From assembly GCA_003049485.1 (NCBI GenBank), contig PYST01000182.1, forward strand, positions 1 through 64,000: DNA of 64,000 nt, read 5' to 3'. The DNA is from Ophioceras dolichostomum. Lineage: Eukaryota; Ascomycota; Sordariomycetes; Magnaporthales; Ophioceraceae. Position 1 is the stretch's first letter, and every line of letters begins with the position of its first letter. The notes beneath the pieces are model-generated. The model had not been told where the DNA came from. It saw nothing but the letters and a program-made list of their open reading frames with translations, and did not search any database. This document shows, piece after piece, positions 37,255 through 48,401 of the stretch. The translations under genes were made by a program, and so were the position numbers.

Positions 37255-38291
37255 GAGGAAATCGAGGATGGATTTTGGGGATGACGGCGACCGGAAAGGA
37301 AGAATGAGGGGGTGTGAGAGTACAGAAGAACTCACATGCGGACGGACTGGGAAGCGGAAAAGAAACATCGTCGCACCCCTCCTCTCACTTGTATAATCGT
37401 CCCACGAGTTACGTGGTTCGCCTTGCTTCCTGCTTGTTCCCAGGAGATCCTTCCCAGTGATTGCCCGAGGACGGCCAGGTAGGTACCTAGGGAGGTTTTC
37501 AGCAGGCACTTTTTGAACTGTCGTAGCTCGGTGAAGTGCGCCCTCCTGCTGCTGCCGCTTGCTGCTGCTACAGCAGGTCATGCGGCAGAGTCGATGAGGT
37601 GGGCGGGAATTGGCGAGAAATGTTCCGTCCACCGTATACGAACATGCCATGGGTTGAGCAGTCGCGGAGATAGGTCCATTCCTGCATCATGTGCCCTACC
37701 TCCTGCTCCCTTACTCTTCTCCAGGTCGTCGCCCTGACGGCATGGAAGACACTCTCACTCGCTCCCGCGGTCTCCAAGCGAGAAGTGGTTCGAGCGCCGC
37801 ACTTATCCAATCACCACCCATCGCTCGCTCACTCGTTTGCAGCGGTCGCTTTGTTCCGTGCGTTTGCGACTCTTTCTTTTTTTTTCCTCCCCTCTTTCAT
37901 TCATTTTGTTAGGGTGAGTTCTCCCCGACTGGTATGTATCTGCCCTCCGTGTGCAAAATACGTACCTACCTAGTGCCGAAGAATGCCTCCCATGGTCCAT
38001 CTTCCATGGGCCAGCTATATTATTTTTGTGCTGTGCTGTCTGGCTGGTACGTCCGCCACGTCTGGGTTGCTGATGACTGGGTCCAAAAGGCGGAGAGGCG
38101 CTTCAGCCCAGCTGCCCGCCCGCCCACCTTTCTGACCATCTCAGCTTGCATCATCACACCTCTCGGCGACGCCTTTGCTTCCTTTCATGGTTGGTCTTAG
38201 GTACCACCGATGCGCCAACTATGGCGAGCATGGGCGTCTTTGGAAATATGGAATTGGCCAGATCGGCCGCAGTTCTGGGTATTGACGTACG

Positions 38292-38331
38292 GGTAGGTAC
38301 CTACCTAGGTACCTAGGTACCTACCTAAGTT
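38292..38331. repeat. Densest TACCTAGGTA palindrome cluster
   Basis: Two overlapping exact TACCTAGGTA palindromes (38302-38311 and 38310-38319) lie within a stretch of alternating GGTA/CCTA units. The block is largely self-complementary and could extrude a hairpin. Confidence 0.9.
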
Positions 38332-39433
38332 CCTTGCCTATAATCTGACCCGACATTGAGATCGTAGAAAAAGGGCTGCTGCTGTGGTGGTTTCTGGATG
38401 GCAGCAGTCACAACTGGACGGATTGGGATATATCTTTCCCCGCCCGCCACGGCGGCAGCAGCCCACCGCCGCCACTACCTAGTCGGCGCCCCCCTCCCAA
38501 CCGGTCGGGAACTCCTGACCTGACCTACTCTAACCAAACCCAAACGTGCTTTCCCGTACCTGCGTGGGAGCTGTGTGGTGCGGTGTGGTGCGGTGCGTTG
38601 CGTCGTGCTTGTGCTTGTGCTGCGCAGAAGACGGACGGGAACGGCTCTGGACACAAACCAGCACCGCATGTCGGCAGCCTGCAAGGCAACGAGCGTGTGA
38701 ACTCACTTAATCAACGCCGCCACCAACAACCTCAGCCGCTGATGATGATGAAACCGATCCCCAGCATCAACTTCCCATTCACCTGGTCGTGCACGCATGG
38801 GGTTGAGTCGGTGGATAAAAAAAAAATTTAAAAATAAAAATAAAAAAAAACGTTCAATTCTTTTCGGGTTGGCTGATGAATCAATTCTCCTTCGTTCCTG
38901 TCTGTCCAGATTTCGATCTACCTCCCTACCTACCAGCCTACCTCGTCGCCGTTAGCAGCTTTCTTTTTGTTTTGACCAGTGTGGTCCAATATGCCCGTGT
39001 TTTCTTGCCACCGCTGACCGAAAACAGCAGCTGACTGGGACTCCCCCCGCGAGGGTGGTGTGGGCTCCATCCAGCCCTGCCAGGCTCCGTACAGACACCC
39101 CATCCCGTATTACGTACACTCAATTGATGACGACGAGAGCGTGGGAGGCCCATGAAGCCTCGTTTTTTGAACCAGGTCGTTTGGAGATTGTAATATCCAG
39201 TATTAGACTATATGAGAATATTAGAGATGATAACCCATTCATGGAATGCTTTTTCTTCTTTTCCATCCGTCCTCCCCATCCACGTGCTGTCGCGTTGTTG
39301 GGCGTTCCCAGTTGAGTGACGAGGAGGGGCGGGCGAGGAGATCTCGATATCAGACGACGGCCGGGGTTGCCCGTCAAGTGTCCACCCGTCCTCGCATCCC
39401 ATCAGAGGAGCATCTTAACGCGCAATGCTATTG

Positions 39434-39484
39434 CCTCTCCGGTCTATGTTCCTCTCCGGTCTATGTTCCTCTCCGGCCTGTGTT
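39434..39484. repeat. 17-bp tandem repeat, three copies
   Basis: The unit CCTCTCCGGTCTATGTT occurs twice perfectly and a third time with two changes, head to tail. Confidence 0.9.
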
Positions 39485-40760
39485 CCTAACACGAAATATG
39501 TCAAGCTTTCCCCTTTCCGCATCAATTCATCTATTTACACAGCATGTCGTTCTGCATACATGCATACCTAGTTACCTAGGTATCCTTTCGCATTTAGGAG
39601 AGACGGAAGACGGCGAACGTGAACAGAATCGAACCGGAACTGGGATTGTTTACTTTTCTGTTTTTCTGTCTTTCTTTTTTTATTTTTTATTTTTTAATTT
39701 TAGATAACCCCGCTCTGCCTGCCCCTGCTTCCAGGTCTACCCGATAGCTGGTTCTGTTTCTTCCAGGTTCGCTCTCAGGTCCCGCCACGGCTTCCTCTTT
39801 TCCATCCGTTTCGTAAAAGCTCGAATCACTAACTCACCTGCTCGATGCCTCCGGGCTGGATTTGGCCTTCTCCCGATTGTGTGCTTAGATCTGCGGGAGA
39901 GAAGCTCTGCCAGCCGGTCATCAAATAGTCCCGGAGACTGCACATCGGGAACCTGCCTCCTTGGCCAGCTATCAGGCACCTGCCCTGACCGTGGCGGCCC
40001 TCCAAAGCGGTACCACCGCCGCCGCCACCACGACGCCCCCCTCCAGAGGAGGCATGTATGATTTCGCTACGCTTTTTATGGACGGCACGACAGAGCTAGC
40101 GGGCCGGCTGTGGAACTAAGATGATGTGGAAAGAACCTCTTCTATACCAGTCAGGCACCTCCCTACCTAGGTAGGTACTTACTTCACTGCCCACCTTCGC
40201 AGGGAGGGTTGGCCGCCCGTCTGCTTCGACGAATCTAGGACCTTCAGGAGTGTCCTGCCTGCCAACCCACCAACCTACAGGTACCTAGGTAGGAACCACC
40301 CGACCAGCAGGCAGGTAGGTAGCTCCCTGCGAAGATATGGGACATGGCGTGGCGGAGGAAAAAGAAAAAATAGCCGAATTTCCAAGCGTCGAAAAGGGTA
40401 AAAAGGCCCCTGCTTTGTTTCGTTTCCGTGGTAGAGGAGAGCTCAGCTGAAGCCTCCTCGGCGCCGCCAGTACACCGAGCTATGAACATACAGCTGAACA
40501 CGGGGGCCGCCCTCGTTCAGGTATTTGATGAGCTCTCCCTTTCATGTATGTTTTAATAACCGCAAACAGTTCCCTCTTCATTTTTGTTCTGGTCTGCTGT
40601 GTGAGTGTGTGGGCGCGCGTGTGTAGGTGCTTTGCCGGGCCACCCAGAGGAGCAGTTGGGAGTGAGGGAACACAGGTGTGCAATAATGCTGGGCTGGTCT
40701 GGGCTGTGCTGTCTCCTACATATGTATGCGTGTGATTTCCCAGCAGCCCTCTGTTGTTGA

Positions 40761-40826
40761 GGTACCTACCTCTTCCCAGGTACCTACCTCTTCCCAGGTA
40801 CCTACCTACCCAGATACCTAGGTACC
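40761..40826. repeat. 18-bp tandem repeat built on GGTACCTACC, with terminal palindrome
   Basis: The unit GGTACCTACCTCTTCCCA occurs twice perfectly, then once shortened, followed by an exact TACCTAGGTA at 40815-40824. Confidence 0.9.
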
Positions 40827-41217
40827 AAGGCATCAAAACACTGGACTGGTGCTTGCTTGTCTGTCATTGAACCGGCCTATTGGGTACCTAGCAGGTACCT
40901 ACTTACCCAGGTACCTAGGCAGGCACGTATGTACGTTTAATTGGCTTGACACATGGGGGCTTGTTCATTACATGTCGTTGCCCGGTTTCGGATGGATGGA
41001 GTGATTGATTGATTGATTGGCCGCTTTTGGTAAACTGCGTGTAAGTCGTTAACAGCATTATAGAATAAACTGTGTATTTAGCGCCGGCCCCACCTGCAGA
41101 TTTGTTACTGCCGCGTCTTGCTTCTTCTGACAAAGCCCACATTAGCAGAAAATTCGAGCTTCATCAAAACGGATTTCGATGAGAATTCTTGCGGTCGACA
41201 GTGGACGATCGACTAGC

Positions 41218-41223
41218 TATAAA
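41218..41223 (+). promoter_or_regulatory. Putative TATA box of the FTA2-like gene
   Basis: TATAAA sits 140 bp before the ATG at 41363, followed by a GGGGGAGACCCTCCCC inverted repeat and a CT-rich stretch typical of fungal transcription starts. The decayed gene therefore still has a plausible promoter. Confidence 0.5.
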
Positions 41224-41362
41224 CTGGGGAGGGGGAGACCCTCCCCTTCGCTCTCCTTCTTCTTCCTCCTCCTTCTAAACGCAACATAGAATTCAGTTTC
41301 GATCATCCCCCTTTCAAATACTCACTCATCTGCTTGCAAACCAAACCGCATCACCCTGCATC

Positions 41363-42930
41363 ATGGCGCAGAGCGGGTTGTTCCCAGACTTGCCCGACTC
41401 GCCCGCCGACTTGGTGCCGCTTCCCCGGATCGACGGCCCCAAGCTCGAGCCGTTCGACTTTCAAGGGCCCCAGAAGATCGAGTTCCTCGACGTGCTCTGC
41501 GCCGGCGGTCACTCTTATGTCTACAAAGGCAAGATTCTAGGGCAGATCTACGCGCTGAAGCTAGTAAGTACCACTATCTCTCTCTCTCTCCTTTTTCTTC
41601 CTTTTCCGATTCTCTCTCTCTCTCCTTTTTCTTCCTTTTCCGATTCTCTCTCTCTCTCCTTTTTTTCTTTCTCTTTCATCATTTTCCTTCCTTTTTCTCT
41701 TTCTTTCTCTCCCCCTCTGTCGCCGCACATGTCTCATAACCAGTAAAAGAGAAACCCAGAGTTTAAATCCTAACGTTCTGATGGCAGTTCATATTCCACA
41801 GCATAGACCGATTTCAGGGGGTTGCGTTTGCCGATTCCTACGCCCTCAACGAGTCCCAGATCAAGGACGGATTTGGTGGACCACCGCTCGAGCTAGTCAA
41901 ACCCCTCTTCGACTGGTTCGACCTGCTCAACGCGGAGCGCCGAGCTTTTGCTCGCCTCAAAGAAGCCGGTTGTGAGGAGCTGGCCATCAAGTGCTTCGGC
42001 GACGTCCTCCTAGACGAGGGGCACGAGAGGATTTTGTCGGAGGAGCTCGATTGCATGAGCGACCGCATAACGCGTGAGATGGCCATGGATATGGGCAACC
42101 GAATCGTGGGGTTCAATCCAGAATGCGGTGGGGATGTGCGTGGTTACTTCTCGGGCAAAGACGAGCACGGCCGCCGGCTTCCACCCATCCGGGGCATTGT
42201 CAAGGCACTGGGCCAGCAAACGATCTCACATCCATCCAATTCTGATCTACCACGCCTTACGGACAAGATGGCGAAGAACCTCCTGAACGACATCGCCGGC
42301 ATCCAGTAGCTCGGCATATGCAACCGCGACCTCAACATCGGTCAGATCATCGACGGGAAGATCTCCGACTTCAGCTTGGCCGTCACCACCCCACACATCG
42401 CCTTGAATCACGAGCTCTGCTTGGGACAGGGTCAAGACCTGGACCCCTCCACGGCCTCCCTGTTCGACGCCAACGTCTTCTGGCACGGCCTGGTCGACTA
42501 TGCCGGCTTCGACAACATGATCGATTCGGCCGAGAGATCGAGACAGTTCCATATCGAGAACAAAAGCATCATGAGGGAGGAGATCAAGGCTTCGCTCTTG
42601 CGCAAAAAGCTCTCCGCCAGGCAGACGGTGTTGCGTACCAGGTGCCCGCTGAGGGAGGGGGAGAAGAAAAAGGCCACTCGCCATTTCACTTTTGTTAACC
42701 TGAGGAAGTACGACTAGAGAGTGGCGTCTGCGGAGGGTCGGCGCCGAGGGAAGGTTGTTAAGCCAAAGACGTTGTCTCAGCTGTCCCGGTGGTACTATGA
42801 TGGTTGTCTCATCAACCCTGACAAGCTGAAGTCGGAGTACCTTGACAATTATCCGCCGGTATGCTGGTCTGTCGAGGATGGTTGCTTGAAACCTGGTTGG
42901 GAGGGATTATCGTGCGGGAACCTCTCGTAG
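41363..42930 (+). pseudogene. FTA2-like kinase-fold gene broken by two in-frame TAG codons
   Basis: Exon 1 (41363-41563) and exon 2 (from 41788) join in phase across an intact 224 bp GT-AG intron. The product resembles the fungal family named after kinetochore Sim4-complex subunit FTA2, a divergent protein-kinase-like fold: PKLEPFDFQGPQKIEFLDVL, a glycine-rich turn (LCAGGHSYVYKGKI), a VAIK-like YALKLF, FARLKEAGCEELAIKCFGDV, GRRLPPIRGIVKALG, LGICNRDLNIGQIIDGKISD and a C-terminal RWYYDG. The frame is cut by TAG at 42307-42309, just before the LGICNRDL loop, and by TAG at 42715-42717; it stays open between and after, to the stop at 42928-42930. An intact product would be about 515 aa; as it stands it ends after about 240 residues. 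Many fungi carry several such paralogues of unknown role, so a kinetochore function should not be assumed. Readthrough is the alternative to decay. Confidence 0.75.
41577..41670 (+). repeat. CT-rich tandem repeat within the FTA2-like intron
   Basis: About three copies of a roughly 33-bp CT-rich unit, each with a CT microsatellite and a CCGAT junction, fill the middle of the intron. This explains why the intron is long for this genome. Confidence 0.85.
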
Positions 42931-44088
42931 TTTGAGGCGTTTCGAACAGTAAATCCTAATTCAGTAGAGCGAAGTATCAGACCGCCACAGGTAGATCTCA
43001 AGGCTATAGAAACTCATTATCTCAATTTGCATTTGGGTGTTTCCTTATCATTAGCCACCGACTAAGGCATCATGTACCTAAGTGGTGGATGTCTACCTCC
43101 CTAGGTAAGTACCTACCTGTAGGTAGGTAGGTAGGATCTACCAGCATCAACACCGAATGCCCTCAAAAGCAAGCTTAGGGAGGAGCTTCTTAGGCGATTT
43201 GGCTCGACTAGGTAGGAAATGTGTTTCAACGAGCAAACAAGAAAGTGGCGATCTGGAGCGAGATAATTTGCAAAAGAGTTGCAAAGGCCTAGCAGCAAAC
43301 TGGCCGTTCCGTTCGTTGGGTCGGGCAAAAACCTCGTCCGGTAGTCGCTGCAGGGGCATCTCGAAGGATAGGTAGGCAGGTAAACATGTGGGACAGCGAG
43401 ATACAAAGAAATAGTTGTAGTACGGAGAGACGAGAAGAAAAGGAATGACGGTAGAAGATTTTTTGTGTTGTTTTCCTTTTTTCTCTTTTTTATTATTATG
43501 GGAAGGGCGAGGGGAAAAGCCAAGAGGGAAGGCACTATATTAGAGAGCAGAAAAAGATATAGTTGTATTGTAGTACGGAGAGACGAGAAGAATAGGAATG
43601 ACGATAGAAGAATTTTTTTCCTTTTTTTCTTTTTTTTATTGTTATTAGAAGGCGAGGGGGAAAGCCAAGAATAGGAAAGGCACCGTACCAGAGAGCAGAA
43701 AAAGAAATAGGTGCCGTACGGGAAGACAAGAAGAACAGGAAAGACGATAGTAGAACACTTTGTTTTTGTCGTTTTCGTTTTTTTCCCTTTTTTTTGTATG
43801 TTAGAAAAATGCTGAGGGAGAACGCCGGAAAAATGAGGGAGAATACGACACCAGAATGTAGAAAAAGAAAAAGATGTAAGAAATCTATAAAGAAAAGCAA
43901 AACAAAGAGATAGGGCGCCGAACGCCCCACCAAGCAACACCGCCGCCTATCCCTCTACCACTTACTGTCCACACACCACCCTGCTCTTCCTTGGCTGTTC
44001 GTCGATGGGCTTTCGTGCCAAGCTGGGACGGTCATGAAGTGAAACCTCGCGAGGTCAGAGGGGGCCGCGTTGTCTACTTGCCAGCGAA
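42931..44088. other. Spacer between two decayed genes, mostly minisatellite
   Basis: It contains TACCTA-type motifs (about 43,075-43,137) and the minisatellite at about 43,400-43,870. The 276-codon minus-strand frame (43,113-43,940) is only a translation of the repeat: Lys, Phe, Leu and Ser homopolymers with no domain. Confidence 0.6.
43400..43870. repeat. Minisatellite, about three diverged units of roughly 150 bp
   Basis: Three units begin at about 43,412, 43,560 and 43,709. Each has the block (AG)TACGGAGAGACGAGAAGAA or a variant, then a T-rich stretch, a GCGAGGGGAAAGCCAAGA-like segment and GAGAGCAGAAAAAG. The third unit is the most diverged. Confidence 0.8.
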
Positions 44089-44862
44089 GTGGTCCTCGTT
44101 TGTCGCCGGGTAGCCGAAGAGCAGGCCGTTGAAGCCTCCACCAGGAGTGAAGCCGCGGTCTCGACGGAGCCACCGGGGCCAACAGGGCCACCGAGACCAA
44201 CGGGGCCAACGGGATCAACGGGGCTGGGGGGCCCACGGGAGCAAACAGCGGCCACCGTCGCCACCGCCGTCACCGCCGTCACCGTCGCCGCCCCCCGGTA
44301 TGTCGGCGACGATCAGATGATGTACAACATCAGGGTTCTCCAGGCCGTCCAGACGGCGATATGTCCTCCCGGGGCTTCCCTAGTCAATGAGCCAGGACCT
44401 CGATTCATCCAGACCCTTCGAGTCGAGGACAACTAGTCCCAGAATCTAGTTGTCGGCATGACCAAACGCAAGGGACAGATCGATGCCGCAAACTTGATTA
44501 ACAAGATCAGGAGTGGCGATCCTCCCCCACCAGGCTACCTCAATGCGTTCATGCAGCTGGCATTCCACTGCAACAAGATGAGAACCAGACATGGTTTTAT
44601 ACAGACAGAGTTGGAGACCATCGTGTGCCGCTTCAGCTCCGCCGGCCGCACCACTCAACGCCGCGGCATTGTCACGGTAGAGATTCTGCGGGTGCCCTGG
44701 TCCCTGTTTGGCGAGCGCAATCTCACGACTAGCCTCGCGCTCTGGTACCTCTGCCATCTGTCGATAAAGGAGAGGCCTCGGGAAATCGTCCTTGGTTGCG
44801 TTCGGGATTTCTTTGGGTTGCTGAAGTGGAAGAGGATCTTTGACGTGGGTGTTGCGGTCTAG
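44089..44862 (+). pseudogene. Degraded gene, possible PD-(D/E)XK nuclease-like domain, one in-frame TAG
   Basis: A single + frame runs from about 44,089 to the stop at 44860-44862, interrupted by TAG at 44434-44436. Before the break is a Pro/Gly/Thr-rich collagen-like stretch, then an ordered part (MMYNIRVLQAVQTAICPPGA, PRFIQTLRV). After it come GYLNAFMQLAFHCNKMRTRH, GFIQTELETIVCRF, ILRVPWS and LTTSLALWYLCHLS. This order (helix, (T)RYGFI-like strand, E-V-R strand, 'IPW...L...LALW') recalls fungal proteins with a restriction-endonuclease-like fold; that is from memory and uncertain. The true start is unclear. The minus strand is also open over 44,446-45,120 in the same codon register, but purine-rich first positions on + favour the + frame. 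Clustering with the kinase-like pseudogene suggests one accessory locus decaying together. Confidence 0.45.
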
Positions 44863-47800
44863 GTCGCGGCCGTACTCCAAGTTGACTTTGTCCCGTGTGA
44901 AACTGGACCACTCAGTTATGCCAATTAGTTCGATCTTCAGGAAACGGATGCTGTGGCCATTCAGATCGTTACCATCCACGACGGTGATAGCTGGCTTCTC
45001 CTCTGTCAAGAAGGCGCGCAGCTCGGCAAAGTCGCAAGGCATGACAACCGTTGCAAGCGCTCTGCTCTGTCTTGCTGCCTTGCTGTTTTGAGTTGCTGTC
45101 TTGAGAGCAGTGGACTTCACGCAAAAGAATGTGTGAAAAAGCAGTGACTGCTGTCGGATCCAAAGAGTACTGGCACCGCGGCCGGAAAGGGTAGAAGAAC
45201 GAGAATAATGAGGAGGAAGCGGAGTGGAATAAAGAACGGGCGAGCTGGTGCCGGGCCAGCGTACTGATTGATGACTGCTGTGAGTTATGGAGAAATGAAG
45301 GATGGAGATTTCTTGCTCTCTTCCCGTGGAGTCGCAGCATCATTAAATACTCGCAAGACAGACACAAGGCGGGCGAAAAAGGGACTGGGCTGCAGTCCCA
45401 TGGATGAAGGCGCCCGCAACTATAGGGGAACGCATCCAGTTCTTTCTCTCACTCCTCTCGCAACACGCTGTCTGTCAACCTGTGAATGAGGCATCTGAAA
45501 ATGCACTAGGAGTCATTCGGCTTCGCTGAGGGGGTAAATGACATGTAGCAAAAAGTGACCTTACGGCGCGTTCCCGTCTCAGGGCCTTCCATGCATGACC
45601 TCCCTGGTGGCGGTGGCTGGATTATTTACAGTTTCATTTTCTGTGTCGTGCTTGAGAGACTGTCAGTCCTGCCCCTGGTCGTAGTGACAAAGGACGGAGG
45701 ACGGAGACACACCACTTCTTCATTCGCGGCCGGGCGCCGCCCTCCATCATGAAAGTCATTGATTCTTGGGCTGCTGCCAGGCAAAACTCCTGTACAGCCA
45801 AACGTGAGAAGCTCGATGCGCCGACATAGAACGCTCTCTCGGCCGCAGTGTGGCCACGGCAGCTTGGCCTGGTCACTTACTGATCATCAACTCGCTACGC
45901 AGCGAAGTTCCTTCCCTTCTTCTAGAGGAAAGCGATGCGGGCCCGGTCTTCTACTAGACACCAACTAATCCACAATATTGGATGCCTGGCGAGCTGAAGA
46001 CCTCGCTTTCTTTTTGTCTCCCACTTGCGCCCCTAGCGTCGTTTTGTCGCCAGCTAGCCTCTTTCCTGTGCGCCGCTCTCTCGCTCCTTCGCCCGTCGCA
46101 TATCCCCAGTCACTGAGCGACGTTTGGTATCCAGGGGCCGGCCGCAGAGTCACTTTGTGCATGGTTCTTAGAGAGAGGAAGGGAGAGAGGGAGGGAGAGA
46201 GGCGGTCTGTCCCCCAAAAAAAAACCCTGCCAAGCCCTGCAAAACTGCAAGATGTCGGGGCTCGCGTGATCTTAACCATCGGCGACGGACGGCGGGATGA
46301 ATTGAGACCAGGAGGTGTCCACTTCGGTGCACGGCGAGCTGACAAGACAGCATTCCCTGCTCCCCTAGTAAGTACCTTGCTGGGCACTCCAATCTCCGCC
46401 GCCAGCATGTGGCTTCCCCAGCAGCAGCCTTTTTTCTCGCTCTCTTCTTCCGAAACGCCGTACCTCTCCCCCAAATCCAAGATGAAGATCTGCATTGCAG
46501 CTACGGGCTGGCTCTGGTAGCCCAAAAGGAAGAGCAGGGGGAGAGGGGAGGCAATCAGAAGCAAACAGCAAACGGAGGACGACAGAATGGAGGACGACAG
46601 AGCGGAGCGCATCGTTGCCTTTTTTCTCCCTTCCTCGTGTAGGTTGGCTCTGCTCTCTGCCTGGATGCTGCTGGTCATCATATAATGGAGCTCATAAGCT
46701 CAAAAGCTCTCAGTTGCCACTGGGACGACGTGAGACATGCATACAACACACATACGCTAGTAGATATGCGGAAAGGACCCATGTCTGAAAGCTGCCTTCT
46801 GATTGTTCCCAAGCTCCTCTTATCGGCCGCCCTGTCGCACCTGTCGCACTCTGTCGCCCAACCCTACATAGCCTATCACCCTCCTCCATCCCCACATCAT
46901 CACACGCAGCACCGGTCACAAACCACAGCACGCCCGCCCGCCCACTCCCTCCGCGCAACCTTATCGATCCGCACCTGGGCTGTTGGGTGCATGATTCGTG
47001 GATCTGAGATGCTGATGCTCCTCCTCCTGGGCAGTCTGACTGGCTGGCTGGGAGGGAAGTTGGAGGGAGACTGGTCTGTGGTGGGATGCGGGTCGGCTGC
47101 TGGACACCTCTCTAGCCCGTACCTCCCTGGCGGGTACCTTCTGGTGGGTGGGTGGGAGGTGGGTATAATCAGACATTTGCCGGGCCTGCCTAGCTCGATG
47201 GGGCGGAGCTTCCATCCCGGTCTCTCATCACACTTACCCATCTTCTGCTCCGCCAGCTGCGAAACGTTCCGTCTGTAGCAGGGATTGGAAAAAAAAGGAA
47301 GGAAGGAAAGCGAGGAGATGAGAGGAAAAGCAGAAGCGAAAGAAACAGAGAGAGGGAGAGAGAGTTGATAGAATCTCAATATATCGGTCCCTATTGGTAG
47401 GTGTGGAGAATGAAGCGTTCCATCGCAACTGCAACCAAAACGTCAGGGGCACACAACAGTTCAGCCGCATTTGCTGGGGACGAAAAAGAACACGCATACA
47501 CAGTACACACCGGCCAGCTTTGTATCTACATTAGCAGCATTACCAGACCAGATCCCACTACGACGCCGGCTCCAATTGCACGGGCTCAGGTCCTTGTCCA
47601 GACCCTCTGCACTGATAATCCATCTTCTTCGATGCAGCCGTCCACGGATCGCGTTGCAATCATTTCCTGAAGTAGATGCAGTCAATATTAGGTGACAAGT
47701 TGACATCATACATCCCGGACCCCAGTCGAAAGAATATTCTCCGACCCCTGCCACAGTAGCACGGGAGCACAGGGAGGGAGCTCTCACCTCAGGTTGCTCA

Positions 47801-48401
47801 ACATCCGGGTGTTTGCTCCACACCTGTCAACTGGAACACCAACTGCGATCCTCCCCGCCCGTTCAGAACGAGGGAGCTCAGGTGGGGGTGTCTGGTACCT
47901 ACCACCTAGTAGGTACTATCAATTAATGTCCCTGGTCGCTGGAGTTTGTCCTTGCGGGGCTGATCCCAGGCCGGGAGTGCCCAATCCTCGCCGGATTGGT
48001 TTCATCTGGACAGATGTGTCTCGTGGGGTCGTCCGTCGGCGTCGCGACCGGAAATCGCTCCGTCAATCTTGTGCGCTGAATAATTGAAGTTGAATAAGAA
48101 CTGTGAAAGGCGCTTTTCCTTCTTCATGCGCCGCACCAATTTGCAAAATTGCACGAGGGGTAGTGAAATGCAGCGGAGAGAGACACACCATTCAATTGCT
48201 TTTCCCGCTGTGATAACGGGCTCCCACCCTGACCTTCATTTCGTCAGCGCCTCTCAGTCACATTATTGCCAGGGGCTCAGAAGAGGAAAGATTGCCGGAA
48301 CCGTGCGAGACAAGAAAAAAAGAAGAAGAAGCAGAAGAAGAAAGGGAGAAACAATAAGCGCGTCTGCAGGGGCTGCAGAATATTGAATCAGCCGGCCCAC
48401 C
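44863..48401. other. 3.5 kb intergenic tract, no gene I can support
   Basis: Between the nuclease-like remnant and the P450. A 238-codon minus frame (45,965-46,681) and a 197-codon plus frame (46,685-47,278) are open but lack domains, splice signals and consistent codon use, and the first is overlapped by a comparable frame on the other strand. A TACCTA-type motif lies at about 47,895-47,915. The right end carries the P450 promoter. Confidence 0.45.

Larger units (their letters stand above)
33644..41362. other. 7.7 kb gene-free tract rich in CTAG palindromes and short tandem repeats
   Basis: I found no gene here. The longest open frame (minus, 33,931-34,812) is Pro/Ser/Leu-rich with no domain and reads like translated CT-rich DNA. 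The tract holds six of the nine exact TACCTAGGTA copies left of 40.3 kb plus one at 40,815, a CA repeat with poly(A) (37214-37254), a triple 17-bp repeat (39434-39484) and an 18-bp repeat (40761-40812). Its left end carries the ELL promoter; its right end carries a TATA box before the FTA2-like gene. Confidence 0.55.

Noticed and set aside
43113..43940. 275-aa minus-strand frame
   Set aside because: Translation of the T-rich minisatellite; homopolymeric Lys, Phe and Leu with no domain.
44446..45120. 224-aa minus-strand frame overlapping the nuclease-like remnant
   Set aside because: It shares codon register with the + frame, whose purine-rich first positions and family-like motifs favour + coding; not fully excluded.
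45965..46681. 238-aa minus-strand frame with a signal-peptide-like hydrophobic stretch
   Set aside because: A comparable frame overlaps on the other strand, the hydrophobic part is internal, and composition is not coding-like; a small secreted protein cannot be wholly excluded.
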